Shown: positions 25,825 to 35,165, numbered from the stretch's first letter. The stretch: 64,000 nucleotides of DNA from JADCRZ01 sp037718865 (GCA_037718865.1 JBBJMP010000009.1:1-64000), one strand, 5' to 3'. The notes: generated by a model not told the origin, from the letters alone. Numbers and translations are program-made.

Positions 25825-27324
25825 TTAATGCACAGCCTGATTCAGCACCGGTCTCTCAACTAACTGAAAATCTTCTTTGGATGCCCCGCAGATAGGGCAT
25901 TCAAAGTGGACTATTTGTTCAAAGGCTGTTCCCGGTGTTATGCCGTTCATTTCATCACCGTAAATTTTATCGTATACTGTAAAGCAGTGTTTGCAGTGGA
26001 ACCATTGATTTGTAGAAAATATTTCTTGTTTGACATTTACCGTTTCCTGGCGAAAAGCCTCGTGAGAGATCAGTTCCTCTTTACTTTGCAGTTCATAAAA
26101 ATATTTGCATAACGAAATTAAATAAGTAGCAAGGTCTTCCTTTACCACGTCTTTGCGAAAAACCACATACTCTTTTGAGTTCGGGTTGAAATTGGTAGTA
26201 AAAAGGATGTCGTAACGGTCCAGGCCCCTGCGCTGGTTTGCAGATTCGTTTCCTTTTTTCTGAATGACAATAGAACCGAATAACCCTGATTTTGGCTCTA
26301 CCTTGATGGCAAAGCACAACCCAAACGTACGGACATCATCTCTATCGAATTGCCTGATCAGGTATCGCTTAAGGTTTAATCCATCTTCACTCAGGTCGGC
26401 CACCTGCCAGTTAAGCTCATTGGATGCATGCCTTACGTTGATCCTGTATTTGCCCAGTATATAATCCCACAGTTTCCGGTCAGGCTGATCAATGCCTTTT
26501 ATGATGAGCGATTTCCAGGGTGTTGAATATAACTGGCCTATTTTGGTTTTGAGGCATACCATGCAGATGTCTTTCAGGAATGCCAGTGAGAACATTTCAT
26601 CCCTGCGGTATATTCCCAGCCAGAATTTGTTCCCGTACCGGTTAAAACCCTCATAATAAGGAAGCTGGAAATTGGGTAACTGCAGTGGTTCCGTAACCTC
26701 CTGAATAATAAAATGGTGCCTGGCGTGAACCATCATATATAGCACATCAACATCCACAGCCGGCTTGTCGTAGAAAAGAAATTTATTGCCAAGAACCACT
26801 TCTTCAATAATACGGCTGATGCGGGGAATATCATGAGAATAGATAAGTCCTTTCCAGGGATAAACGATCGTTGATCTGGGAAAGCGGATATGCAAATGCC
26901 AGTAATTACCCGTGTTCGATGCTATAAAATTAAGGTGCCCGGTAAAATAAGGTATAAAGGTCTGGACATTGTCGATGACGTTGATCTTTAATTGCGGCTT
27001 GTAATCAAAGAGATCAAGGATGTCTTTATATAAGCCTTCGCGTAACCAGTTGGCATTTTGAAATACTTCCTCTGTTACATATGAGCTGACGATATTCGGG
27101 TATTGATCATTGTTAATTTCAAAGTCAATGTTATGTTCTTGTAATACCATATCTAGTTCAGCCAGGCGATGATCTTCTACACGCATATAAAGCTGTTGCC
27201 TGGTTCCAAACTGTACTTCTTCAATACCGGCTTTTTCGGCCGCGTTCACGATCGCATACATATCCCCTGCAGATACAATGCCACCATACAGGTTGATTTT
27301 GACCACATGTGTTTTACGGTACAT
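25825..27324 (-). CDS. Nitrite/sulfite reductase-like protein with C-terminal rubredoxin
   Basis: A 499-residue soluble protein. The first 430 residues resemble the two ferredoxin-like half-domains of siroheme nitrite/sulfite reductases (GGIVSAGDMYAIVNAAEKAG, then VQFGTRQQLYMRV). The four cysteines that hold the [4Fe-4S]-siroheme centre are absent; only scattered Cys such as DICMVCLK occur. The last 60 residues are a complete rubredoxin: CKHC near the start and CPICGA near the end, with FxVYDxxxGD between. It directly follows nasA (14 bases) in the same run. A plausible role is electron delivery to NasA or NirB. It is not itself expected to reduce nitrite. Function is inferred. Confidence 0.75.
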   Translation of the reverse strand: MYRKTHVVKINLYGGIVSAGDMYAIVNAAEKAGIEEVQFGTRQQLYMRVEDHRLAELDMVLQEHNIDFEINNDQYPNIVSSYVTEEVFQNANWLREGLYKDILDLFDYKPQLKINVIDNVQTFIPYFTGHLNFIASNTGNYWHLHIRFPRSTIVYPWKGLIYSHDIPRISRIIEEVVLGNKFLFYDKPAVDVDVLYMMVHARHHFIIQEVTEPLQLPNFQLPYYEGFNRYGNKFWLGIYRRDEMFSLAFLKDICMVCLKTKIGQLYSTPWKSLIIKGIDQPDRKLWDYILGKYRINVRHASNELNWQVADLSEDGLNLKRYLIRQFDRDDVRTFGLCFAIKVEPKSGLFGSIVIQKKGNESANQRRGLDRYDILFTTNFNPNSKEYVVFRKDVVKEDLATYLISLCKYFYELQSKEELISHEAFRQETVNVKQEIFSTNQWFHCKHCFTVYDKIYGDEMNGITPGTAFEQIVHFECPICGASKEDFQLVERPVLNQAVH

Positions 27325-27327
27325 GGT

Positions 27328-27350
27328 GTTTTAAGAGTTCAAGCATTTAC
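27328..27350 (-). promoter_or_regulatory. Shared leader motif, copy at the rubredoxin-tailed gene
   Basis: Minus strand reads TGCTTGAACTCTTAAAAC a few bases before the ATG at 27324. It matches the leaders of the porin (32771-32795) and nirB (38880-38903). Half of this copy overlaps the last codons and stop of nasA, so part of the match may be chance. Confidence 0.35.
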
Positions 27351-29825
27351 TATTGTGATTAATGCATCCATTCGCTGCTCTAGCAGAAACTCGTCCAATA
27401 TAGTCTTTACTTCAGGCCGGCATGAACCACAGCCAGTACCTGCACCGCTAAGTGTACAAAGTTCTTTAAGCTCGGTACATCCTCCGGAGATTTTGATTTT
27501 GATATTCTCCTTGCCCACACTATTACAACTGCAAACCAGCTTGCCCAGGACCGGCTCAGTCTTCTTGCCCGTGCGTAATAAGTGCAGCCGTTTTTCACTC
27601 AGCTCAGTTTTATTGCTGATAAGCTCTTTAAACTCCCTGAATTCTGTTTTATCACCAATCAGGATAGCACCTACCAGCCTGTCCTGGTGTATGATGCATT
27701 TTTTGTAGTAGCGTCTTGCCTTGTCAATAAATACAATTTCTTCATAATCGGGATCGTTCGGGCATTCGGTTAAACCCAGGCTGCACAGGTCAAAGCCATC
27801 GATCTTGATGATATTCATCAGCAGGCTTCCTTCATAATGAAAGACTACCCCTTTTTTTATTCCCGCAGAAAGGGAAGCCTTAACCTGTACATCACCTCTG
27901 CGTGACTGCACGACGACAATATCTTTGTCACGTATATTTAACCGCCTGGCATCATCCGGGTGAATTTCGAGGAATGCCTGTGATATATGTTGTTTTAATT
28001 TATTAACCTTGCCGGTTTTGCTCATCGTATGCCACTGGTCGCGTATACGACCCGTAGTCAGCACAAACGGGAAGTTGTTGTCCGTTTGTTCGCTGCCAAT
28101 ATTATCGGGCACTGGATGAATGATAGCCCTGGCTGAAAGGGTATGAAATATTTTGTCTGTAAATAGCCGGCTTGTGCCGGTTCCGGCTTCACCCGCCCGG
28201 AGTGGCCACTGCACGGTTTTGTTTGACTTAAGCATGTTGTGATTGACCCCGCTCACATCAATGTTAGTTCCGGCGGTAAGCCGGGCGTGCTCATCATAAA
28301 TGGCCGAAGCATCTGCAAAGTCAAATCCGTGAAAGCCCATTTTTTGTGCAAAGCGGCAAATGATCTCTGCGTCAGCGAGGGCTTCTCCCGGTGGTTCGGT
28401 GATCTTATGCAGGTAACTGATCCTCCTTTCCGAGTTGGTCATGGTACCTTCTTTCTCCGTCCAGGTGCCGGCGGGCAACACTACGTCTGCGTATTTTAAC
28501 GTTTCGGGTTTGTCGCTGACTTCCTGAACTACAACGAATTTTGCTTTTTGTAATGCCTGCTCAGCCAAACGAACGTCAGGAAGGCTTACTAACGGGTTGG
28601 TGCAAACGATCCAGATGGCTTTTAGGCGCCCGTCATTGAGCGCTTCAAACATTTCGGTGGCTGTAAACCCGGGTTTATCGGAAAGAGTAGTGCCGTTCCA
28701 GAATTGCTGAACTTCGTCCCGGTGGGCCGGATTAGCCATAACACGGTGTGCTGGCAGCAGGTTGGAAAGGCCGCCAACTTCCCGCCCACCCATCGCATTT
28801 GGCTGCCCGGTAAGCGAAAATGGCCCGCTGCCCGGTTTGCCGATCTGGCCTGTGATCAGATTAAGATTGATCAGGCTCAGATTTTTATTTACGCCTATAA
28901 CACTTTGATTGAGCCCCATCGTCCACATGGTTAGAAACCCTTTTGCGTCACCGATGTACCTGGCAGCGAGCCGGATGTCATCTTCGTTTATGCCACACTG
29001 AGAGGCTGCCTCGGTCATTGATTTCTGCAATACAAGTGCTTTGTATTGTTCGAAGCCTTCTGAATGGTTTTTAATGAATTCGACATCGATGTCCCCGTTT
29101 TCAATCAGTACTCTTCCGATGGCATGATTTAAAATGATATCAGTACCGGGATTTAACTGCAGATGCACATCGGCTATGGCGCAGGTGTCCGTGCGCCGCG
29201 GGTCGGCCACGATGATTTTAACATGCGGATTGGCTGCCTTATGGGCCTCGACACGCCGCCAGATGATAGGATGGCACCAGGCAGGGTTTGCACCGGTAAC
29301 GTAAAAGCAGTCGGCCTGTTCAATATCTTCATAACACACCGGAACGCTATCTTCGCCCAAAGCCATCTTATAGCCAACTACGGCGCTGCTCATGCAAAGA
29401 CGGGAATTGGTGTCGATATTATTACTACCGATAAATCCCTTTACGAGTTTGTTGATCACATAATACTCTTCCGTTAAACATTGTCCGGATATATAAAAAC
29501 CAACCGAATCCGGTCCGCACTTTGTGATAAATGTTTTAAATACAGCCGCGGTTCTTTCCAGTGCTTCGTTCCAGCTCACCTTTTGCAGGGGCATCATTTT
29601 ATTATACCGCATTTGCGGATGTAATAACCGGTCTGTTTTATCGTTGGCTGTATAATGAAGATTTAACCCCTTGCTGCAAAGCGCCCCTTTGTTTACCGGA
29701 TGTTCTTTATCTCCTTCGAGTGAAAGCTGCCCTTTTTTGTCCTTATGAACGATAAGGCCGCAACCTACTCCGCAGTAGCAGCAGGTAGTGGTAAAAGACT
29801 CATTTCTGGAATTATGCAGGGACAT
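27339..29825 (-). CDS. nasA: Assimilatory nitrate reductase catalytic subunit
   Basis: Reduces nitrate to nitrite in the cytoplasm with a Mo-bisMGD centre. The 828-residue protein starts with a [4Fe-4S] motif CCYCGVGCGLIVH, continues with the molybdopterin oxidoreductase body (YYVINKLVKGFIGSNNIDTN, RLCMSSAVVGYK, WTMGLNQS, TGQPNAMGGREVGG) and the dinucleotide-binding domain (VLTTGRIRDQWHTMSKTG). It ends in a BFD-like [2Fe-2S] domain (CSCNSVGKENI then GAGTGCGSCRPEVK), as in Klebsiella NasA. No NasB/NasC-type flavoprotein partner gene is present, so the electron donor is open. It follows the nitrate carrier gene and precedes the rubredoxin-tailed protein. Confidence 0.95.
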   Translation of the reverse strand: MSLHNSRNESFTTTCCYCGVGCGLIVHKDKKGQLSLEGDKEHPVNKGALCSKGLNLHYTANDKTDRLLHPQMRYNKMMPLQKVSWNEALERTAAVFKTFITKCGPDSVGFYISGQCLTEEYYVINKLVKGFIGSNNIDTNSRLCMSSAVVGYKMALGEDSVPVCYEDIEQADCFYVTGANPAWCHPIIWRRVEAHKAANPHVKIIVADPRRTDTCAIADVHLQLNPGTDIILNHAIGRVLIENGDIDVEFIKNHSEGFEQYKALVLQKSMTEAASQCGINEDDIRLAARYIGDAKGFLTMWTMGLNQSVIGVNKNLSLINLNLITGQIGKPGSGPFSLTGQPNAMGGREVGGLSNLLPAHRVMANPAHRDEVQQFWNGTTLSDKPGFTATEMFEALNDGRLKAIWIVCTNPLVSLPDVRLAEQALQKAKFVVVQEVSDKPETLKYADVVLPAGTWTEKEGTMTNSERRISYLHKITEPPGEALADAEIICRFAQKMGFHGFDFADASAIYDEHARLTAGTNIDVSGVNHNMLKSNKTVQWPLRAGEAGTGTSRLFTDKIFHTLSARAIIHPVPDNIGSEQTDNNFPFVLTTGRIRDQWHTMSKTGKVNKLKQHISQAFLEIHPDDARRLNIRDKDIVVVQSRRGDVQVKASLSAGIKKGVVFHYEGSLLMNIIKIDGFDLCSLGLTECPNDPDYEEIVFIDKARRYYKKCIIHQDRLVGAILIGDKTEFREFKELISNKTELSEKRLHLLRTGKKTEPVLGKLVCSCNSVGKENIKIKISGGCTELKELCTLSGAGTGCGSCRPEVKTILDEFLLEQRMDALITIVNA

Positions 29826-29851
29826 CTTTATGAAGTGGATGACGAAATAGG

Positions 29852-31159
29852 CTACGCCGTGTTGAGAACAGGTTCGGTAATAACAGTTTCACGTGCCTCA
29901 GCGGTTTGAAATCGCGTAGCAAATACGATTGCTCCGATGAGAGCTACGCCGGTACCAATATAAAAAAAGGCTTCAGCGTAGCTGATGTTGCTTGACTTAA
30001 ACAAAAAGCCCACGAGCATGGCACCGATGTTTCCACCGGCTCCAACGATTCCGCTCACGCTGCCGATAGCGTCTTTATTCACAAAAGGAACAATGGAATA
30101 CGTGCTGCCATTGGCCATTTTAAGGAAAAGGGCAAATAACAACATGGAAAATATGGCCATGGGAAGATTGCCCGAGCGTGCAAATAAAATGATGCCTGCA
30201 CCTTCAAGCAACAGCAGGGCGCCCAAAAGCAGGCCTTTGCCTCTTAAGCCGTATTGCCTTCCCACTTTATCACTAAAAATACCTCCTAGTGCGCGGGCAA
30301 ATATGTTCATAAATCCAAAAATACCGGCCAGTGCTCCGGCCATGATGATGGACGTATTAAAATTGTCAACGAAGTAGATGGCTGCTACATTGTCAACGGT
30401 GATCTCAATGCCAAAGCAGGCAGCATAGGCTAGTGCAAGTATCCATGTGCGGTAGTCTTTTAAAGCGACCATGAAGCTTCCTTTCTTTTTTTCTTTGGTT
30501 TCGCGCTGAATCTCGCTGTAATTTCCCCGGGGAGTGTCTTTGGTGTATCTGTAATAAACAAAGGCCATGATTAATAAAATGGCACCTGGAACAATCATTG
30601 CGTACCTCCAGGAGTTGGCGGTATCCACATAACCCAGACCAACAAACGCTGCGGCGATCAAAGGCATTACCAGGTTGGTTACCCCGCCTCCCAGGTTTCC
30701 CCATCCGCCTGCAACTGCGTTGGCAGTTCCTATTATATTGGGGGCAAACATCATAGATGTATGGAACTGGGTAATTACGAAAGAAGCGCCTATGATACCA
30801 ATTACAAAGCGGAAAAGCAAAAAGCTTTCGTAACTGTTGCTTAACCCGATACACATAACCGGAATTGCTCCCAGCACCAGGAGCACGGTATAGGATAAAC
30901 GGGGCCCGATGGTATCGCACAAACGGCCGATGATGAGCCGGGCAAGTATAGTGGCAGAAACAGAAGCGATGGTGATATTGCCAACCTGCGCCTTGGAAAG
31001 ATGTAGCTGTTCGCGAACGATAGGCATTAAAGGAGCAATGCCAAACCATCCGAAAAAGCAAAAGAAAAAGGTTATCCAGGTAATATGAAAGGTGTGCATC
31101 TGCAAACCCTTTCCACTGAATATGTTTAGTTTTTGCAGGGGCTGGTTCATGGTGTACAT
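29852..31159 (-). CDS. narK: Nitrate/nitrite MFS transporter (NarK/NasA type)
   Basis: Inner-membrane carrier of about 435 residues and 12 helices. Nitrate/nitrite porter signatures are seen in FGWFGIAPLMPIVREQLHLSK, FVITQFHTSMMFAPNIIGTANAVAGGWGNLGGGVTNLVMPL and GSVSGIVGAGGNIGAM, the two Gly-rich nitrate signatures of the family. I use the ATG at 31159; an in-frame TTG at 31198 would add 13 residues. It lies 26 bases before nasA and 67 bases after the porin gene, consistent with one uptake-reduction operon. Confidence 0.9.
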   Translation of the reverse strand: MYTMNQPLQKLNIFSGKGLQMHTFHITWITFFFCFFGWFGIAPLMPIVREQLHLSKAQVGNITIASVSATILARLIIGRLCDTIGPRLSYTVLLVLGAIPVMCIGLSNSYESFLLFRFVIGIIGASFVITQFHTSMMFAPNIIGTANAVAGGWGNLGGGVTNLVMPLIAAAFVGLGYVDTANSWRYAMIVPGAILLIMAFVYYRYTKDTPRGNYSEIQRETKEKKKGSFMVALKDYRTWILALAYAACFGIEITVDNVAAIYFVDNFNTSIIMAGALAGIFGFMNIFARALGGIFSDKVGRQYGLRGKGLLLGALLLLEGAGIILFARSGNLPMAIFSMLLFALFLKMANGSTYSIVPFVNKDAIGSVSGIVGAGGNIGAMLVGFLFKSSNISYAEAFFYIGTGVALIGAIVFATRFQTAEARETVITEPVLNTA

Positions 31160-31226
31160 GTTATTGTGTTTTTTATTAAGTAATCGGTAACTAAACAATC
31201 AGCAGGTATCAGGGTCATTTAGGGTG

Positions 31227-32765
31227 TTATTTGGAAAAGAATTCCGGCTTGACGTTAATCTGCAGGTAAGCCCAGCTGGAATTAAGTTTTGAAGTTCCCG
31301 GGGTTATCGCTTTGGCATATTCCATGCTCCTGCCCGCAGCCAGATATGCCAGGCCCAACTCCACGGTGGTTATCTTATTCAGATTATAATTGCCGACCAG
31401 GTCGAATTCGCTTCCCAGGTATTTATTGATGGCTTTACCGGTATTGTCTCTTTGATCCCTGGCCAGGGAGAAATAATGATAGTCGAGCCCTATTAAAAGA
31501 TTTTTCTTTGGTGAAACGTATTTGATCTTAAAGTAGGGATCACTTAGCCCGCCGACCGGAGAGCCGGTTCCGGCATAGAAGTAATCCATATAACCCCAGA
31601 ATTTGTGCGGGGTTCCATATAAAGGATCAAAGCGATGGTTGGTTGAAGAAGAAGAGAAAGCATCGTTACCCGAAACGTAATCCCAGCCGGCGGTATAAGA
31701 CATCAGCTTGGATGAAAAGCTAAGCGAAGCAGTTGTTGTGTATGCAGACAATTTCAGCCCGTCCCGATCATTACCACCCTGGTAATAAAAACCGGCTTGC
31801 AGGCTCCAGTGTTTTCTCTTGTCCAATGAGCTGTTCAACAGAATGCCGGTGGTTAAACGGTTATTTACCCCTTTTTGATTAAACCTGCGGCCAAATACAT
31901 AGCCGGTATCTGTTCCTGTTAGGGTGCGCACCGAATCCAATTTATATTTTCCAAACTGGTCGCTTAGTAACAGGAATGACAGACTGGTCTGATTTAATTT
32001 CTTAGCCACGTAAAAAAACTGCATGGCCTTATAGTTTTGGTTTACTCCGTTCGTACTGGGAGGGTTCATTAAGAACGGGCTTCCGGTTTTGGTGCTGACG
32101 CCGGCGGTATTGGTTAATGGCACCAGTCCCTGTGGAAGGGGGACCAGGTTACCTTTTGTATCTTTTACATACGGGGGCAGATTAGCCGGAGTGTAGTAGG
32201 TTCCGTTATAATTAAAGGCATCTGTGTTTTGATTGAATGCCAGCCCAAGGTCTGCCTGCCAGCCTTTTTGAAGAAGTTTAAAAACCACGGCATCATGCCT
32301 TCTGGCCTGTTGAAGCCAGTCGAGGTTTCCCAACAGCCGGCTGTCATCATAAAGAAGTTCCTGCCGGCCTATCTTTAGGCTGAAGTATTCAAGTAAAGAC
32401 TTGTCAAAGGAGCTGTCTTTAACGTTAGCCAGAATAATATTGGCCCATGCCTCATGTATACCGAATTTGTTTCCATCGTTATTGCTGATTGTTGAAGCAT
32501 CCTGCCCCCATACACGCACGTCCTGGACAGATGTTTGAAAAATAACCTTGTTCCATTTGTGATTTAAAGTGAGTCTGGTGCGTTGCGAAGTAAAGAAGGC
32601 GGCGTCATTGCCGACCGGTTTCAGTGTTCCTGTACCGTTTCTAAGTTCAGAACGGGTACGAAGTTGACCAGATAACGTAGTTTGAGAGAAAACAGGAAAA
32701 TAAAGAAGCGAACACGCAAATAAAATAAATCCATCTGCTGGTATTATCAGCGATTTTGGATACAT
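31227..32765 (-). CDS. Outer-membrane porin, alginate-export-like
   Basis: A 512-residue secreted beta-barrel protein. The signal peptide (GFILFACSLLYFPVFSQ) is followed by a domain typical of the alginate_exp family: SQRTRLTLNHKWNKVIFQTSVQDVRVWGQD, then SLKIGRQELLYDDSRLLGNLDWLQQARRHDA and regular amphipathic strands to the end (YLQINVKPEF). In this setting it most likely passes nitrate or nitrite through the outer membrane, not alginate. That role is inferred from its place at the head of the porin-narK-nasA-rubredoxin run. It carries the shared leader motif before its ATG. Confidence 0.8.
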   Translation of the reverse strand: MYPKSLIIPADGFILFACSLLYFPVFSQTTLSGQLRTRSELRNGTGTLKPVGNDAAFFTSQRTRLTLNHKWNKVIFQTSVQDVRVWGQDASTISNNDGNKFGIHEAWANIILANVKDSSFDKSLLEYFSLKIGRQELLYDDSRLLGNLDWLQQARRHDAVVFKLLQKGWQADLGLAFNQNTDAFNYNGTYYTPANLPPYVKDTKGNLVPLPQGLVPLTNTAGVSTKTGSPFLMNPPSTNGVNQNYKAMQFFYVAKKLNQTSLSFLLLSDQFGKYKLDSVRTLTGTDTGYVFGRRFNQKGVNNRLTTGILLNSSLDKRKHWSLQAGFYYQGGNDRDGLKLSAYTTTASLSFSSKLMSYTAGWDYVSGNDAFSSSSTNHRFDPLYGTPHKFWGYMDYFYAGTGSPVGGLSDPYFKIKYVSPKKNLLIGLDYHYFSLARDQRDNTGKAINKYLGSEFDLVGNYNLNKITTVELGLAYLAAGRSMEYAKAITPGTSKLNSSWAYLQINVKPEFFSK

Positions 32766-32770
32766 TTATA

Positions 32771-32795
32771 AAGTTTTAAGTTGTTAAAGCAATTT
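32771..32795 (-). promoter_or_regulatory. Shared leader motif, copy at the porin gene
   Basis: Minus strand reads AATTGCTTTAAC then AACTTAAAACTT, ending five bases before the porin ATG. It matches the nirB leader almost base for base apart from one extra base in the middle. The core TTTAAC-N-CTTAAA is a hyphenated palindrome. Confidence 0.5.
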
Positions 32796-32895
32796 GACTT
32801 CAGCCCCGTTTGGGATTGCGACTCCCGGGCGGGGCATTTTGTAAAAAATATCAGCTCATTTGTATATGTTTTGTTTTAATGTTAATAACCTGTGT

Positions 32896-32903
32896 CAAAA
32901 TTA
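32896..32903 (-). promoter_or_regulatory. Candidate -7 box for the nitrate uptake operon
   Basis: Minus strand reads TAATTTTG, which fits TAnnTTTG, about 130 nt upstream of the porin ATG in the 224-base gap to moeA. The -33 box is not convincing. Confidence 0.3.
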
Positions 32904-32989
32904 GGGGTATTTTATTGGAACCGACTTTAAAGCAGTGAATATAATTTTTTATCATATTTAATGCTTTTTTTAAACCATTGTTTTTGTCA

Positions 32990-34183
32990 TCAAAGAAAGG
33001 TAAATGGTATAAAATTGACGAATGCACCGTCAGCCAGCGTTTTAATGGCGGCCGGATGAATGGCTAGGCCGTCAGCATGTAAACCGGCCCTTATGTCACC
33101 TGAACCGTTAAAGAAAACAGTCTCTAAAGCAGGCTGAGGACGATGTATGCGGACGGGAAAGAATTCATCCAGGATACTTTTTTTTGAACGGGCATTCAGT
33201 AATGGCAACTCTTGCATGGTCACTTCTGGCAATCCAAAACAAGCGTGCAAATATGGGTTGATAAACAAGGTAAATGTCACCTGACAGGAAAAGGGATTTC
33301 CCGGCAACGCGAACACTAATCCCCCGCTTTTAAGCTCACCACACCAAAAGGGCTTTCCGGGTTTAATAGAAACTTTGTGAAATAATTGCTTAACAGCCAA
33401 TCCTTCCATCACTTCAGGCACAAAATCGGCGTCACCTGCCGAAACGCCGCCGCTTAGAATGATTATATCGAGGTCCATTGCCTTCTCAAGAACCGAGTGC
33501 ATTTGTTCCTTATCATCGGGGATGTGTTGAATGATTTGGGGTTCTATATTCCAGTTTTTGAGTAATGCGGTAAGCAAGTACCTGTTACTATTGCGGATCT
33601 GAACCGGATTCAGCGGGTAATCAATCGGTTTTACTTCATTGCCTGTAGTGAACAAGCCGATATGTGGCTGCTTTTTTACTGCTACCGCTGACTTACCCAG
33701 GGCCGCCATCAGGCTGATTACCGCCGGGTTGCATAATCGGGAATCTGAGATGACCACATCAAGGGCTTTCAGGTCTTCTCCCCGCAGCGATATGTGCTGA
33801 TATTGACTGCTGTTTACTGCTTTCAAAACAACCGCATTATTTTGTTCAATGGTATCTTCACGCCGGACGACCATATCGGCAGGATCGGGAACTGCGGCGC
33901 CTGTCATTATTTTATAACATTGTGCAGTTTCCAAAGTCGCGTGATGAAATTGCCCGGCAAAGATTGTTTCAATAACCTGGTAATCGCGGATTCCTTTTTG
34001 ATAATCTGAAAACATAAGTGCATAGCCATCCATCGCAGACCGGTTAAACGGAGGGTAATCCCTGTCTGCTACAACAGTTTCCGCCAGCACAAGTCCCTGA
34101 ACGTGGTTGATATCAATGACTTCGCTGCCAAACGAACGGGCACGTGCAAGGATTAATTGTTGCGCTTGTTGGTAGGTAAGCAT
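32990..34183 (-). CDS. moeA: Molybdopterin molybdenumtransferase
   Basis: Inserts molybdate into adenylylated molybdopterin. The 397-residue protein shows the MoeA order of domains: N-terminal linker (QQAQQLILARARSFGSEVI), the FNRSAMDGYALMFSD and MTGAAVPDPADMVVRRED loops, then the MogA-like domain with LFTTGNEV, NSNRYLLTALL, LSGGVSAGDADFVPEVM and ALPGNPFSCQVTF. It is transcribed with the moaC-moaB fusion gene 31 bases upstream. Confidence 0.93.
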   Translation of the reverse strand: MLTYQQAQQLILARARSFGSEVIDINHVQGLVLAETVVADRDYPPFNRSAMDGYALMFSDYQKGIRDYQVIETIFAGQFHHATLETAQCYKIMTGAAVPDPADMVVRREDTIEQNNAVVLKAVNSSQYQHISLRGEDLKALDVVISDSRLCNPAVISLMAALGKSAVAVKKQPHIGLFTTGNEVKPIDYPLNPVQIRNSNRYLLTALLKNWNIEPQIIQHIPDDKEQMHSVLEKAMDLDIIILSGGVSAGDADFVPEVMEGLAVKQLFHKVSIKPGKPFWCGELKSGGLVFALPGNPFSCQVTFTLFINPYLHACFGLPEVTMQELPLLNARSKKSILDEFFPVRIHRPQPALETVFFNGSGDIRAGLHADGLAIHPAAIKTLADGAFVNFIPFTFL

Positions 34184-34190
34184 AGAAATA

Positions 34191-34217
34191 GTTCAGGGGT
34201 TCAAAGTTCAGGGTTCA
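34191..34217. repeat. GTTCAGG short tandem repeat
   Basis: Three imperfect copies of GTTCAGG/GGTTCA in the 31-base gap between moeA and the moaC-moaB fusion gene, just touching the latter's stop codon. This is a style of simple repeat also seen as GTCGGGA at 15578. Confidence 0.45.
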
Positions 34218-35165
34218 GTGCCCTCCTCCTTTCATCATTTTCCGGGCGTGAAAAACGGCCGGAAGGATAGCATCAAGCGATTCCCTGCATCCATCCGTAC
34301 TACCCGGCAGGGTTATGATTAAGGTTTGGGCTATGGAACCGGCTACCGCCCTGCTCATCATTGCAAAAGGAGTTCGCATCTGGCCATACACACGCATGGC
34401 TTCCGTTATGCCGTCAGCGTCTCGTTCAAGGATCTCTCGAATGGCCGTTACTGTATTGTCTCTTGGCCCGAGACCCGTACCTCCCGTGGTAAAGATAAAA
34501 TGGATGTCTTCCTCAACCCATTGGCGAACCTGTTCCTGGATCTGTTCCTTGTCGTCGGGAACCACCTGGTAATGTCTCACGTGGGCGTTTACTTCACTCA
34601 GTTTTTGCTGGATCAGCTTACCACTTGTATCTTCCCGTTGTCCTGAAGCAGTGGAATCGGAACATACCAGCACCGCGCAGGTGGGAGGGGTTGAAAAGAA
34701 CTTATTGCGATCGCTCTTGCCGCCTTTTTTTTCAAGCAGCTTAATATGCCCGATTTCCAGGTTGGTATCGACAGGCTTAAGCATATCGTAGATCTCCAGG
34801 GCAGCAATGGACACTCCGGTAAGCATCTCCATTTCTATACCCGTGCGTCCGATAGACTTTGCTTCTCCGATTATGACAATTCCCGATCTTTCCCACACGT
34901 GCTCAGGGAAATAATCCTGATGTAATTCCTGCTGCAGAAAGTCGAACTGCATATTCATTGCATCTATCGATACAGGATGGCAATGGGGCAGAAGCTGGGG
35001 GGTAAGCTTTGCGCCTGAAAATCCGGCGGCCCTGGCCACATCAAACAGGTTTCCTTTCGGAAGCTGGTCATTCATAATCAACTGGACAGTAGCAGGCGAA
35101 CAGAACAGGACAGCAATTGCCCGGGCTGTCCGAAGGGTAATTTGTTTATGGGAAATGTCCCGCAT
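34215..35165 (-). CDS. moaCB: Bifunctional MoaC-MoaB/MogA fusion
   Basis: One 316-residue chain for two cofactor steps. Residues 1-150 are MoaC (cyclic pyranopterin monophosphate synthase): SHKQITLRTARA, AKLTPQLLPHCHPVSIDAMNM and IGRTGIEMEMLTGVSIAALEIYDMLK. Residues about 160-316 are the MoaB/MogA adenylyltransferase-fold domain: AVLVCSDSTASGQREDTSG, FTTGGTGLGPRDNT and ITLPGSTDGCRESLDAILPA. Separate proteins in E. coli are about 160 and 170-195 residues. Such fusions are known in Bacteroidota. It ends 12 bases from the MOSC gene stretch and leads into moeA. Confidence 0.9.
   Translation of the reverse strand: MRDISHKQITLRTARAIAVLFCSPATVQLIMNDQLPKGNLFDVARAAGFSGAKLTPQLLPHCHPVSIDAMNMQFDFLQQELHQDYFPEHVWERSGIVIIGEAKSIGRTGIEMEMLTGVSIAALEIYDMLKPVDTNLEIGHIKLLEKKGGKSDRNKFFSTPPTCAVLVCSDSTASGQREDTSGKLIQQKLSEVNAHVRHYQVVPDDKEQIQEQVRQWVEEDIHFIFTTGGTGLGPRDNTVTAIREILERDADGITEAMRVYGQMRTPFAMMSRAVAGSIAQTLIITLPGSTDGCRESLDAILPAVFHARKMMKGGGH

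Noticed and set aside
27169..27708. A 179-residue open frame on the plus strand
   Set aside because: Antisense to the nasA 3' end and the rubredoxin-tailed gene, both of which have clear families.
30405..31061. A 218-residue open frame on the minus strand
   Set aside because: It lies inside the nitrate carrier gene in another frame of the same strand; its composition is Arg/His/Cys-rich and it has no domain pattern.
31227..32765. Alginate secretion locus
   Set aside because: Only the barrel family name suggests it; no alginate polymerase, epimerase or lyase genes are near, and the operon is for nitrate.
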